Assembly: GCA_023442945.1 (NCBI GenBank)
Contig: JAEZWW010000118.1
Location: forward strand, 1-48,711
From: Pseudomonadota bacterium
GTDB taxonomy: Bacteria > Pseudomonadota > Gammaproteobacteria > Burkholderiales > Burkholderiaceae_C
DNA: 48,711 nucleotides
Reading direction: 5' to 3'
In this document: one piece after another, positions 17,105 through 24,956 of the stretch
Numbering within the stretch: the stretch's first letter is position 1
How the letters are laid out: each line of letters begins with the position of its first letter
Position numbers and translations under genes: made by a program
The notes under the pieces: generated by a model
Databases searched by the model: none
Seen by the model: only the letters and a program-made list of their open reading frames with translations
Told to the model about the DNA's origin: nothing

Positions 17105-18127
17105 ATGTACACGCAGTCGTTTTCCGTGCCCGACGAGGGCGAAGCCAAAACCAACCTGAAGGCCGTGCGCCAGCCGCCGAGCGATACCGAGGTCGCGCTG
17201 CAAGCCGAATTTGACGCCCGCATCGACGCCGACGGCCGCATCGAGCCGCGCGACTGGATGCCCGACGCCTACCGCAAGACCCTGGTGCGCCAGATCAGCC
17301 AGCACGCGCACAGCGAAATCGTCGGGATGCTGCCCGAGGGCAACTGGATCAGCCGCGCCCCCACCCTGAAGCGCAAGGCCATCCTGATCGCCAAGGTGCA
17401 GGACGAAGCCGGCCACGGCCTGTACCTGTACAGCGCCGCCGAAACGCTGGGCACCAGCCGCGACCAGATGCTGGACGGCCTGCACAGCGGCAAGGCCAAG
17501 TACAGCTCCATCTTCAACTACCCCACGCTCAGCTGGGCCGACGTCGGCGTGATCGGCTGGCTGGTCGACGGCGCGGCCATCATGAACCAGGTGCCGCTGT
17601 GCCGCTGCAGCTACGGCCCGTACGCGCGCGCCATGGTCCGCGTGTGCAAGGAAGAGTCCTTCCACCAGCGCCAGGGCTACGAAGCCCTGCTGGTGATGAT
17701 GAAAGGCAGCCAGGCGCAGCGCGACATGGTGCAGGACGCCGTCAACCGCACCTGGTGGAAGTGCCTGGCCATGTTCGGGCCGCCCGACGCCGACAGCCCC
17801 AACAGCGTGCAAGGCATGCGCTGGGGCATCAAGCGCATCAGCAACGACGACCTGCGCCAGAAGTTTGTCGACGCCACCGTGCCGCAGGCCAAGGTGCTGG
17901 GCGTGACCCTGCCGGACCCCGACCTGAAGTGGAACGAGGCGCGCGGCCATTACGACTACGGCGAAATTGACTGGGCCGAGTTCTGGCAAACCGTCAACGG
18001 CCACGGCCCGATGAACCGCGAACGCCTGGGCGCGCGCGTCAAGGCGCATGAGCAAGGCGCCTGGGTGCGCGACGCCGCCGTCGCCCACGCCGACAAACAA
18101 CAGCAGCGCGCCCGCAAGGCCGCCTGA
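17105..18127 (+). CDS. paaA: Phenylacetyl-CoA epoxidase subunit PaaA (catalytic, diiron)
   Basis: Catalytic subunit of the PaaABCE multicomponent monooxygenase that forms the ring-1,2-epoxide of phenylacetyl-CoA with O2 and NADPH. The 340-residue protein has the ferritin-like diiron ligands: E71 in HSEIVGMLPEG, E101-xx-H104 in VQDEAGHGLYLYSAAE and E184-xx-H187 in KEESFHQRQ. It starts at 17105 with AAGGAGACCC just upstream; the open frame to 17057 lacks homology. First gene of the paaABCDE run, 84 bases after the palindromic operator. Confidence 0.96.
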   Translation: MYTQSFSVPDEGEAKTNLKAVRQPPSDTEVALQAEFDARIDADGRIEPRDWMPDAYRKTLVRQISQHAHSEIVGMLPEGNWISRAPTLKRKAILIAKVQDEAGHGLYLYSAAETLGTSRDQMLDGLHSGKAKYSSIFNYPTLSWADVGVIGWLVDGAAIMNQVPLCRCSYGPYARAMVRVCKEESFHQRQGYEALLVMMKGSQAQRDMVQDAVNRTWWKCLAMFGPPDADSPNSVQGMRWGIKRISNDDLRQKFVDATVPQAKVLGVTLPDPDLKWNEARGHYDYGEIDWAEFWQTVNGHGPMNRERLGARVKAHEQGAWVRDAAVAHADKQQQRARKAA

Positions 18128-18152
18128 CCGACAGCCCCCTGGAGACACCACG

Positions 18153-18452
18153 ATGAGCAACCAACCCGCCCTCAAAGACTGGCCCCTGTGGGAAGTCTTC
18201 GTCCGCAGCAAGCAAGGCCTGGAGCACAAGCACTGCGGCAGCCTGCACGCCAGCGACGCGCAGCACGCGCTGCAGATGGCGCGCGACGTCTACACGCGCC
18301 GCCAGGAAGGCGTGAGCATCTGGGTGATGCCCTCGCACCTGATCGCCGCCAGCGACCCGAGCGACAAAGAGCAGCTGTTCGAACCCGCCAGCGACAAGAT
18401 CTACCGCCACCCGACCTTCTACGAGATTCCCGACGAAGTGGGGCACATGTAA
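18153..18452 (+). CDS. paaB: Phenylacetyl-CoA epoxidase subunit PaaB
   Basis: The 99-residue structural subunit bridges PaaAC heterodimers in the epoxidase complex. The conserved body DWPLWEVFVRSKQGLEHKHCGSLHA, ARDVYTRRQEGVSIWVM and the C-terminal FYEIPDEVGHM are present. The ATG at 18153 follows CTGGAGACACC; an upstream in-frame extension overlaps the paaA end and is ignored. Its stop is immediately followed by the paaC start with no spacer, so translation is probably coupled. Confidence 0.95.
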   Translation: MSNQPALKDWPLWEVFVRSKQGLEHKHCGSLHASDAQHALQMARDVYTRRQEGVSIWVMPSHLIAASDPSDKEQLFEPASDKIYRHPTFYEIPDEVGHM

Positions 18453-19295
18453 ATGGACGCCCGCGTCAACACCCAAGCGCCGGTCGACTACCTGCTGCAC
18501 TTGGCGGACAACGCCGTGGTGCTGGGCCAGCGCAACGCCGAGTGGAACGGCCACGGCCCCATCCTGGAAGAAGACCTGGCCATGGCCAACAACAGCCTGG
18601 ACCTGATCGGCCAGGCGCGCATGCTCTACCAGTACGCGGCCGAACGCCTGAACGCCGACGTGCGTGCGCCGCGCAACACCGCGTGGCCGCCCGGCCCGGT
18701 CACCGAAGACACGCTGGCCTACTTCCGCGACGTGCCCGAATTCCGCAACTACACGCTGCTGGAACTGCCGCACCGCCTGGCCCTGGTGCCCGCCGCCGGT
18801 GGCGAACGCGACTGGGGCGTGACCACCGTCCGCAACTTCCTCTACAGCGCGCTGATGGTGCTGGCGTGGGAACGGCTGTCGCAATCCACCGACGCGCACC
18901 TGGCCGCCATCGCCGCCAAGAGCCTGAAGGAGGTGCGCTACCACCTGCGCCATGCGCGCGACTGGCTGGTGCGCCTGGGCGACGGCACCGACGAATCGCA
19001 CCGCCGCGTGCAGGCTGCGCTGGACTACCTGCTGCCCTTCACCGACGAATTCTGGTCGGCCTCGGCGGTGGAAAGCGCCGTCGCCGCCGACGCCAGCGGC
19101 GTGCAAGTGGCCGAGCTGCGGGACGAGTGGAACGCCATCGTCGACGAAGCGATTGCCGAAGCCACGCTCAAGCGCCCCGCCGCCGTCGACGGCTACGTCA
19201 CGCAAGGCAAGAGCGGCGTGCATTCCGAACACCTGGGCTACCTGCTGGCCGAAATGCAAAGCCTGGCGCGCGCCCACCCCGGCGCCGTCTGGTAA
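18453..19295 (+). CDS. paaC: Phenylacetyl-CoA epoxidase subunit PaaC
   Basis: The 280-residue ferritin-like subunit is structural and pairs with PaaA but lacks a productive diiron site. Typical segments are YLLHLADNAVVLGQRNAEWNGHGPILEEDLAMANNSLDLIGQARMLYQYAAE and ESLKEVRYHLRHARDWLVRLGDGTDESHRR-like (here KSLKEVRYHLRHARDWLVRLGDGTDESHRRVQ). It is a little longer than E. coli PaaC (248). Start codon abuts the paaB stop; paaD follows after 42 bases. Confidence 0.95.
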   Translation: MDARVNTQAPVDYLLHLADNAVVLGQRNAEWNGHGPILEEDLAMANNSLDLIGQARMLYQYAAERLNADVRAPRNTAWPPGPVTEDTLAYFRDVPEFRNYTLLELPHRLALVPAAGGERDWGVTTVRNFLYSALMVLAWERLSQSTDAHLAAIAAKSLKEVRYHLRHARDWLVRLGDGTDESHRRVQAALDYLLPFTDEFWSASAVESAVAADASGVQVAELRDEWNAIVDEAIAEATLKRPAAVDGYVTQGKSGVHSEHLGYLLAEMQSLARAHPGAVW

Positions 19296-19337
19296 GCACC
19301 GCAGCCACCGGCAGACCCATCGCCCAAGGTAAACACC

Positions 19338-19943
19338 ATGAGCCAAACCGCCTCCCAGCGCGCGCCAGATCAGCGCGGCCAGCTCCTGGAAAGTGAGCAG
19401 ACCGCGCTCTGGACGGCCTTGGACGAGCTGACCGACCCGGAGATCCCGGTGGTCACGCTGCGCGAAATGGGCATCCTGCGCGAGCTGCGCCGCGGCGCCG
19501 ACGGCCGGGTGGAAGTGGTCATCACGCCCACCTACAGCGGCTGCCCGGCGATGGAGCAGATTGCCGATGACATCACCGCCACCCTGGCGCGCGAAGGCGT
19601 GGCCGGCCGCGTGGTGACGCAGCTGGCCCCGGCCTGGACCACCGACTGGATGACGCCCGAAGCACGCGCCAAGCTGCGCGACTACGGCATCGCCCCGCCG
19701 CACACGGCCGCCGCTTGCGGGCCGGGCGAATCGGTGATCCAGTTTGCTCCTAAATCCGCAGCTGGCCGCGCAATTGGCTCTAAGGCCGCAGGCCGATTTG
19801 GCTCCGAAACGCCGGCCGTCGCCTGTCCGCAGTGCGGCTCGCACAACACGACGGAAACGTCGCACTTCGGCTCCACCGCGTGCAAGGCGCTGTACCGCTG
19901 CCTGGATTGCATGGAGCCGTTTGATTACTTCAAAAGGATTTGA
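19338..19943 (+). CDS. paaD: PaaD, Fe-S/MIP18-type maturation factor of the epoxidase, with in-frame repeat insert
   Basis: PaaD is needed for epoxidase activity and is thought to help assemble the Fe-S centre of PaaE. The N-terminal MIP18/DUF59 domain (about 20-120; DPEIPVVTLREMGILREL, TPTYSGCPAMEQ, PAWTTDWMTPEARAKLRDYGIAPP) and a C-terminal zinc-ribbon-like part (C163-xx-C166, then CKALYRCLDCMEPFDYF) are intact. At 201 residues it is about 35 longer than E. coli PaaD. The excess lies in the interdomain linker, where residues about 136-157 (FAPKSAAGRAIGSKAAGRFG) are encoded by a family 1 repeat in sense orientation. The insert has no stop and keeps frame, so the protein is probably functional. 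Confidence 0.94.
   Translation: MSQTASQRAPDQRGQLLESEQTALWTALDELTDPEIPVVTLREMGILRELRRGADGRVEVVITPTYSGCPAMEQIADDITATLAREGVAGRVVTQLAPAWTTDWMTPEARAKLRDYGIAPPHTAAACGPGESVIQFAPKSAAGRAIGSKAAGRFGSETPAVACPQCGSHNTTETSHFGSTACKALYRCLDCMEPFDYFKRI
19745..19808 (+). repeat. Family 1 repeat inside paaD
   Basis: Plus orientation, sense with paaD: GCTCC...GCAGC hairpin arms, GGCCGCGCA core, CTCTAAGGCC and AGGCCGATTTGG blocks. It encodes the extra linker of PaaD without stop or frameshift. Confidence 0.88.
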
Positions 19944-19949
19944 GAGCTT

Positions 19950-20042
19950 CACCCCCTGAGTCGCCTGCGGCGCCTTCCCCCTCTCCTGTGGGAGGGGGAC
20001 AACGCCAGAGGCCGGCGCAGGTCCGGCCTCGGCGTTTGCTGG
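19950..20042 (+). repeat. Family 2 structured repeat after paaD
   Basis: Starts seven bases after the paaD stop: CACCCCCTGAGTCGCC leader, a hairpin CCCCCTCTC/GGGAGGGGG, then a second hairpin whose arms AACGCC(A)GAGGCCGG and CCGGCCTCGGCGTT enclose the loop CGCAGGT. It sits in the paaD-paaE gap and shares leader, order and loop with the copy at 24957-25042. Confidence 0.88.
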
Positions 20043-20130
20043 CCTCCCCGCTGCACGCCGTCGGCTCTTGAGTCCGCCCTGCTACTCTCTTAAAAAACAC
20101 CTCCCAACGCCCTCGAGGAGACAACCGCCC

Positions 20131-21237
20131 ATGTCCGCTGTTCCCCGCTTTCACGACCTCACCGTCGCCCGCGTCAACCCTGAAGCGGCTGGCTCGGTGG
20201 CGATCACCTTCGCCGTGCCGACCGACTTGCAGGAGCGCTTTGCGTTCGAGCCGGGCCAGTTCCTCACGCTGCGCACCACCATCGACGGCCAGGACGTGCG
20301 CCGCAACTATTCGATCTGCTCCACGCGCAGCCGTTTTGGCAGCCACGGCGAGCTGGAAGTGGGCATCCGCCCGATGGACGGCGGGCTGTTTTCCAACTGG
20401 GCGGCGACGCAGCTGAAGGCAGGCGACACGCTGGCCGTGATGCCGCCGGACGGCCGCTTCACCATCCGCAAGCCGCGCGCGTTCCACCGCGTGGGTTTTG
20501 CCGCCGGCTCGGGCATCACGCCGATCCTGAGCATCATCGCCAGCACGATGGAAGAGAGCGAGACCGCCAAGTTCACCCTGGTGTACGGCAACCGCCGCAT
20601 GTCCAGCGTGATGTTCAACGAAGCGCTGCAAGACCTGAAGGACAAGTACAAAAACCGCCTGACGCTGATCCACGTGCTGTCGCGCCAGGCGCAGGAAGTG
20701 CCCATGCTGGAAGGCCGCATCGACGGCGCCAAGGTGCAGCAGCTGATCGACACCCTGCTGCCCGCCAAGAGCATGGACGAGGTCTTCGTCTGCGGGCCCG
20801 AGGCCATGATCGACGCTGTCGAAGAAGCGCTGAAGACCGCTGGCGTGCCCGCCGACCGCATCTACAGCGAGCGCTTCACCTCGCCCACGCTGGAAGCGCT
20901 GACGCCCGACGCGCGCCGCGCCGCCGTGCAACAGGTCGACCCGGAGGCGCCCGCCGGCCAGGTGCAACTGACCGTCGTGGTGGACGGCAAACCGCACGAA
21001 TTGGCCATGCGCGCCGACCAGCACGTGCTGGACGTGGCCTTGTCCGCTGGCCTGGACCTCCCCTATTCCTGCAAAGCCGGCGTGTGCTGCACCTGCCGCG
21101 CTAAGGTGCTGGAAGGCGAAGTGGTGATGGACAAGAACTTCACCTTGGAAGACGACGAAATGGCGCAAGGCTTCGTGCTCAGCTGCCAGGCCCGGCCGGT
21201 GGGCGACAAGCTGATCATCAGCTACGACGAGCGCTGA
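20131..21237 (+). CDS. paaE: Phenylacetyl-CoA epoxidase reductase subunit PaaE
   Basis: The 368-residue reductase passes electrons from NADPH via FAD and a plant-type [2Fe-2S] cluster to the PaaA diiron site. It has the FAD-binding RRNYSICS segment, the NAD(P)-binding region (GFAAGSGITPILSIIAS) and a C-terminal ferredoxin domain with C314, C319, C322 and C352 as cluster ligands. Start ATG 20131 with CGAGGAGAC upstream. It is separated from paaD by 187 bases that contain a family 2 repeat, unlike the tight spacing of paaA-C, so expression may be graded here. Confidence 0.95.
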   Translation: MSAVPRFHDLTVARVNPEAAGSVAITFAVPTDLQERFAFEPGQFLTLRTTIDGQDVRRNYSICSTRSRFGSHGELEVGIRPMDGGLFSNWAATQLKAGDTLAVMPPDGRFTIRKPRAFHRVGFAAGSGITPILSIIASTMEESETAKFTLVYGNRRMSSVMFNEALQDLKDKYKNRLTLIHVLSRQAQEVPMLEGRIDGAKVQQLIDTLLPAKSMDEVFVCGPEAMIDAVEEALKTAGVPADRIYSERFTSPTLEALTPDARRAAVQQVDPEAPAGQVQLTVVVDGKPHELAMRADQHVLDVALSAGLDLPYSCKAGVCCTCRAKVLEGEVVMDKNFTLEDDEMAQGFVLSCQARPVGDKLIISYDER

Positions 21238-21243
21238 TGTCCG

Positions 21244-21591
21244 ATGGCCGAGTGGTTGCGCGGAGCGGTGTTCTGGACGCTTGCCGCCGTTGTGATCTAT
21301 GGCATCTTCTATCTTTGGCTCCCGTACAGCGAAGGCTTCAAGTTCATTGAGCAGGCGGTGAAAAACTCACCCCAGGTCCGAGCGCGAGTGGGCGAGGTCC
21401 ACAAAGTCACGCCGGCGCTGCGCGGGCCGCACCGTTTTAAGTCCTCGAATGCCGACCAAGTCGTCTCGTTTGAAGTTGGCGTTTCGGGATCACGTCAATC
21501 GATAGGCCTGAACGTGGAAGCATCAAAGACCAACGGTGTCTGGGCCATCGTCAGAAGCACAAGTGATGAGCAGGCGCTGGACCTGAACTAG
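21244..21591 (+). CDS. Small membrane-anchored protein, possibly Coa1-like
   Basis: The 115-residue product has one N-terminal membrane segment (about 8-28, VFWTLAAVVIYGIFYLWLPY) and a soluble part (FIEQAVKNSPQVRARVGEVHKVTPAL ... VSFEVGVSGSRQSIGLNVEASKTNGVWAIV). This layout, with SPQV..RVG followed by a G..W.I ending, recalls Coa1-type cytochrome oxidase assembly factors and similar small membrane proteins, but the match is only impressionistic. It begins six bases after the paaE stop, so it is cotranscribed with the paa genes. Its codon use is less GC-biased than its neighbours, hinting at a later arrival. A terminator follows. Confidence 0.72.
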   Translation: MAEWLRGAVFWTLAAVVIYGIFYLWLPYSEGFKFIEQAVKNSPQVRARVGEVHKVTPALRGPHRFKSSNADQVVSFEVGVSGSRQSIGLNVEASKTNGVWAIVRSTSDEQALDLN

Positions 21592-21637
21592 CCGCCCGTC
21601 AAAACGCACACACGACGCGGTGATGATGCGAGCCAAT

Positions 21638-21664
21638 AAAAAAAGGCGCCGAGGGCGCCTTTTT
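21638..21664. terminator. Terminator at the end of the paa operon
   Basis: AAAAGGCGCC (21641-21650), loop GAG, GGCGCCTTTT (21654-21663) with an A run before and T run after; works in both directions for the paa unit and the convergent RlpA-like gene. Confidence 0.85.
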
Positions 21665-21733
21665 GTCGTGGTTAAGAGGTTTTAAATACTGAAGCGGCCG
21701 CGCGGCCGCCCAAAGCCAGGGCCTGAGCGCGCT

Positions 21734-22432
21734 TTATTCGCCCACCGCCACGCTGGTGGCGATCATGTCGCCATCACGCCCGGCGGGCAGCACTTCGCGC
21801 AGCACGACAGCGTCATGGCCGCGCGACTTGAAGCCCAGCGCGCTGGCGGCGGCCTTGCTCAAATCGAGGATGCGGCCCTTGGCGTACGGCCCGCGGTCGT
21901 TGATGCGCACCACCACGTCCTTGCCGGTACGGGGGTTGTGCACGACCACGCGCGTGCCGAAGGGCAGCGTCTTGTGCGCGGCCGTCAGCTCGTACATGTC
22001 GAATTTCTCGCCGTTGGCGGTGGTGCGGCCGTGAAAGCCCGGGCCGTACCACGAGGCCGTGCCCTTTTGCAGGTCGCGCCCGGCGCGCACCATCTTGGCC
22101 ACGCGCGCCTTGGGCGACAGCGAGGCGCGGGTTTCAACGGCATCTGGCTTGCTCTCGGCGTCCGCGTCGGCGGCGGGCTCGGCATCGCGTGCGCCCAGAC
22201 GGGTTTTGAAGCCCGTGTAGTTGGAGCAACGCATGTCGTGCACGGCCTTGGCGGACGAGCAAGGTTCAGACAGAGAAGTGGAAGTATTCAGGCTCACCGT
22301 CTGGGCCGAAAGCGGCCCTGCTGCCAACCACAACGCGCCGATCCACAACAATCGGCCTGCTGGCAAACGGTTTGCACTTCCCGAAGCCGGCTGGGCGCTT
22401 GCGCGCTTGCCGGGAGAGGTGTCCCGTAACAT
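21734..22432 (-). CDS. RlpA-like double-psi beta-barrel protein (septal ring lytic transglycosylase family)
   Basis: The 232-residue product has an N-terminal export signal (about 26-44, GRLLWIGALWLAAGPLSAQ) after an unusually long polar lead, a variable region with two cysteines (C58, C69), and a C-terminal DPBB domain (about 120-215): GTASWYGPGFHGRTTANGEKFDMYELTAAHKTLPFGT and VRINDRGPY. RlpA proteins cleave naked glycan strands at the septum; the catalytic-site D in INDRGP is present. No SPOR domain is present, so septal targeting would need another route. The ATG at 22432 has no clear ribosome binding site, and a later start is possible. Confidence 0.85.
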   Translation of the reverse strand: MLRDTSPGKRASAQPASGSANRLPAGRLLWIGALWLAAGPLSAQTVSLNTSTSLSEPCSSAKAVHDMRCSNYTGFKTRLGARDAEPAADADAESKPDAVETRASLSPKARVAKMVRAGRDLQKGTASWYGPGFHGRTTANGEKFDMYELTAAHKTLPFGTRVVVHNPRTGKDVVVRINDRGPYAKGRILDLSKAAASALGFKSRGHDAVVLREVLPAGRDGDMIATSVAVGE

Positions 22433-22587
22433 GGAGGCGGATTTTAAGGGCCCGGGTCGGTTTTGGGGGTGTCAATTCGTCACGCAAGCGTCACTTGGAC
22501 ACAAAACTCTAGAAAAACGGCGCCGCATCCTACGTTTGGTTATGAAGAAAGCGCGGTCAATTCGGGCCATTTGCGCCCCGCCTTTTG

Positions 22588-22648
22588 AGGATCTTTTGGC
22601 CCTCTTGCCCTAGAACCACCTGCGCGGGCAGCTACGGTATTTGAAGTG
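22588..22648 (-). repeat. Family 1 repeat
   Basis: Minus orientation; GGCCCTCTTGCCCTAG, CCTGCGCGGGCAGCTAC blocks are clear, outer parts diverged. Second of two tandemly placed copies downstream of metF. Confidence 0.8.
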
Positions 22649-22847
22649 AATCAGACGGCCTCGGCCAGCTCCTCTGGCTGCGCGCGGGGCGGTCGCCGCC
22701 CAAGCCGGACCCGGCCGCGGGATAAGGCACGCTTCAGCAGATTTCGGCGTTCAGCCGCCCGCGCCGGGGCCGCGGGCCGCACCGCGCAGGCATTCCAGCG
22801 CTTCATCGACCCGGCGCAGGTGCTGCACCCGCACGTCGCCGTGTTTT

Positions 22848-22910
22848 GACGGTCCTTTCGGCCTCCGGCCCTACAGCCACTTGCGCAGCCAGCTAGGCTT
22901 TTTGCAGCAA
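22848..22910 (-). repeat. Family 1 repeat after metF
   Basis: Minus orientation; TCGGCCTCCGGCCCTAC, CACTTGCGCAGCCAGCTA blocks. It lies 45 bases past the metF stop, in the same direction. Confidence 0.85.
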
Positions 22911-22955
22911 ACCTGCGCTGACGGCTGCGACCCGCGGTCCAACCGCGCGGTCGCC

Positions 22956-23792
22956 TCAAACCACGCCCAGGCGCCGCAGCACTTCCAGCGTGCCGACCGA
23001 CTGGTTCAGCGTATAGAAATGCAGGCTGGGCGCCCCGCCTTCGCGCAGGCGCTGGCACAGGTCCGTGATGACGTCGGCGCCAAAGTCCTTGATGGCGGCG
23101 CTGTCGTCGCCAAAGCTTTCCAGGCGCTGGCGGATCCAGCGCGGCACCTCGGCGCCGCAGGCGTCGGAAAAGCGCAGCAGCTGCGTGGAATTGGTGATCG
23201 GCATGATGCCGGGCACGACCGGTGTGTCGATGCCGCGGCGGCGCAGTTCGTCCACCAGACGGAAGTAGCCGTCGGCGTTGAAGAAGTACTGCGTGATGCC
23301 GACGTTGGCGCCGGCCTGCACCTTGGCGATGAAGGCGTTCAGGTCGGCCTGGGGCGACCGCGCCTGGGGGTGCACTTCGGGGTAGGCGGCGACGGCCAGC
23401 TGGAAATGGTCGCCCGTTTCGGCGCGGATGAAAGCGACCAGGTCGCTGGCGTAGCGGAATTCGCCGCCCATGCCATAACCGCTGGGCAAGTCGCCGCGCA
23501 GCGCGACGATGCGGCGCACGCCGGCCTCGCGGTACTTGGCCAGGCGCTGGCGGATGCTGTCCTGCGTCTGGCCGATGCACGACAGGTGTGGCACGCCGGC
23601 CTGGCCTTCGGCCAGGATCTCGCGCACCGTGTCCAGCGTGCCTTCCTGCGTCGAGCCGCCGGCGCCGAAGGTGACCGAGCAGAACTCGGGCGCCAGCGGG
23701 TACAGCTTGCTGCGCACGACGCGCAGTTTTTCAGCGCCTTCGGGCGTCTTGGGCGGGAAGAATTCGAGGCTGAGCGAAGAAGAAGTGGTCAT
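22956..23792 (-). CDS. metF: 5,10-methylenetetrahydrofolate reductase MetF
   Basis: The 278-residue flavoprotein reduces methylene-THF to methyl-THF, the methyl donor for methionine synthesis. Family segments are LEFFPPKTPEGAEKL, SVTFGAGGSTQEGT, ALRGDLPSGYGMGGEF, VAAYPEVHPQARS and TQYFFNADGYFRLVDELRRRG. The ATG at 23792 is preferred; an in-frame TTG at 23816 overlaps the tlyA stop. It is the last gene of the ahcY-tlyA-metF run and lies downstream of a SAH riboswitch, consistent with coupling of methyl supply to SAH level. Confidence 0.95.
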   Translation of the reverse strand: MTTSSSLSLEFFPPKTPEGAEKLRVVRSKLYPLAPEFCSVTFGAGGSTQEGTLDTVREILAEGQAGVPHLSCIGQTQDSIRQRLAKYREAGVRRIVALRGDLPSGYGMGGEFRYASDLVAFIRAETGDHFQLAVAAYPEVHPQARSPQADLNAFIAKVQAGANVGITQYFFNADGYFRLVDELRRRGIDTPVVPGIMPITNSTQLLRFSDACGAEVPRWIRQRLESFGDDSAAIKDFGADVITDLCQRLREGGAPSLHFYTLNQSVGTLEVLRRLGVV

Positions 23793-23812
23793 GCTGCGGG
23801 TCAGATGCTGGG

Positions 23813-24820
23813 TCAAACGGCCGCCGCGTGGCGGGCGTGGATGAAGAATTCGCGGTTGCCGTCGCCGCCCTCGATCGGGCTGGGCAGCCAGGCCACGGTT
23901 TGCAGGCCCGCGTCGGCGCAGGCCTGGCGCAGGCGCTGCTCGACCACGGCGTACAGCGCGCTGTCGCGCACCACGCCGCCTTTGCCGATCTGGCCGGGCT
24001 GCAGCTCAAACTGCGGCTTGACCAGCAGCAGGAGATCGCCCTGGGCGCTGAGCAGCGGCACCAGCGCAGGCAGCACCAGGGTGAGCGAAATAAATGACAG
24101 ATCGCCGACGATGAGCTTAAACTGCGCGGGGATGACCGTGTGCTTGTGCTCGCGCCGGCGGCGGCGCACAGTGGGCAATTCGCCGGCGGCGCGTGCCTTG
24201 ACCTTGGCCGCACGTTCGGCCTTGAAGGCCTCGATCTCGTGCTCCTTGGCGTCGTCGCTGTCGTCGTAGTCGTCGTCGATCAGGCCGCCGTTGCGCATCC
24301 AGGCGTAAGGCGCGTCGGGCTGGGTGTGGTTGTCGTCGGGCTCGGCCTCGGCGCGCTCGCTCAGCGCTTCTTCGACCGCGTCTTGCAGCGTACCCGGCGT
24401 CAGGTGGCGCGCGTTCAGGCCTTCGACGGCGATCACGCGCGGGTCGGCACGCAAGCGTTCGTGCAACTGCGCCTGGCCCACGTCCACACCCACGACCTGC
24501 GCCGCGCCCTGCTGCAGCAGGCAGTCGGTGAAGCCGCCGGTGCTCTGGCCCACGTCCAGGCAGTGCTGCCCCGCCACAGCGATGCCGCTGGCGGCCAGCG
24601 CGCCCTCCAGCTTCAGCCCGCCGCGCGACAGGTACTTGGCCTCCGCCGCGTCCAGCAACTGCATCTCGGCCCCCGCCGGGATGTCGTCACCGTTCTTGGC
24701 GACGGCATGCCACGGCAGCGTCGGCGCCAATCGCCACTGCACGCCCGCCGCGATCAACCGCTGCGCCTGCGAACGGGTGGCGGCATGCCCGCCTTCGACC
24801 AAGAAAACATCTGCGCGCAT
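23813..24820 (-). CDS. tlyA: TlyA-family rRNA 2'-O-methyltransferase / hemolysin-like protein with acidic insert
   Basis: The 335-residue product has an N-terminal S4 RNA-binding domain (1-60) and an FtsJ-like methyltransferase domain: SRGGLKLEGAL, CLDVGQSTGGFTDCLLQQGA (SAM site) and LIVGDLSFISL. TlyA methylates ribosomal RNA in mycobacteria; beta-proteobacterial members are less studied. Typical members are 240-270 residues. Here residues about 145-230 form an extra, highly charged stretch (acidic IDDDYDDSDDAKEHEIE, then basic RRRRREHKH) between two conserved strands. It lies between ahcY and metF, so it probably shares the SAH-responsive transcript; as a SAM-dependent enzyme it produces SAH. 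Confidence 0.88.
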   Translation of the reverse strand: MRADVFLVEGGHAATRSQAQRLIAAGVQWRLAPTLPWHAVAKNGDDIPAGAEMQLLDAAEAKYLSRGGLKLEGALAASGIAVAGQHCLDVGQSTGGFTDCLLQQGAAQVVGVDVGQAQLHERLRADPRVIAVEGLNARHLTPGTLQDAVEEALSERAEAEPDDNHTQPDAPYAWMRNGGLIDDDYDDSDDAKEHEIEAFKAERAAKVKARAAGELPTVRRRRREHKHTVIPAQFKLIVGDLSFISLTLVLPALVPLLSAQGDLLLLVKPQFELQPGQIGKGGVVRDSALYAVVEQRLRQACADAGLQTVAWLPSPIEGGDGNREFFIHARHAAAV

Positions 24821-24835
24821 CGCGCCCGTCCTTTT

Positions 24836-24897
24836 TGAATGAAATCGGCCTCTGGCCCTAGTGCCACTTGCGCGGCCAGCTACTCAATAGATAGCAT
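24836..24897 (-). repeat. Family 1 repeat between ahcY and tlyA
   Basis: Minus orientation, full copy: AAATCGGCCTCTGGCCCTAG, TTGCGCGGCCAGCTAC and GATAGCA. It lies 15 bases upstream of the tlyA start inside the probable operon, codirectional with ahcY. Confidence 0.9.
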
Positions 24898-24956
24898 TTA
24901 CCGAGAGCACCGAACCTGCGACGCCCCCAAGCACGAGGCGCAACGCCCTCCAGCAG

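Larger units (their letters stand above)
22433..22955. other. Gene-poor stretch between the RlpA-like gene and metF
   Basis: Contains two family 1 repeats, both in minus orientation. Between them, on the minus strand, about 28 codons reading VQHLRRVDEALECLRGAARG up to a stop near 22760 look faintly gene-like and may be the tail of a decayed gene cut off by the repeat at 22848. No complete gene is seen. Confidence 0.5.

Noticed and set aside
19950..20042. Family 2 repeat as a simple terminator between paaD and paaE
   Set aside because: The hairpins are not followed by a T run, and paaE belongs to the same pathway unit; it is more likely an RNA processing or attenuation element.
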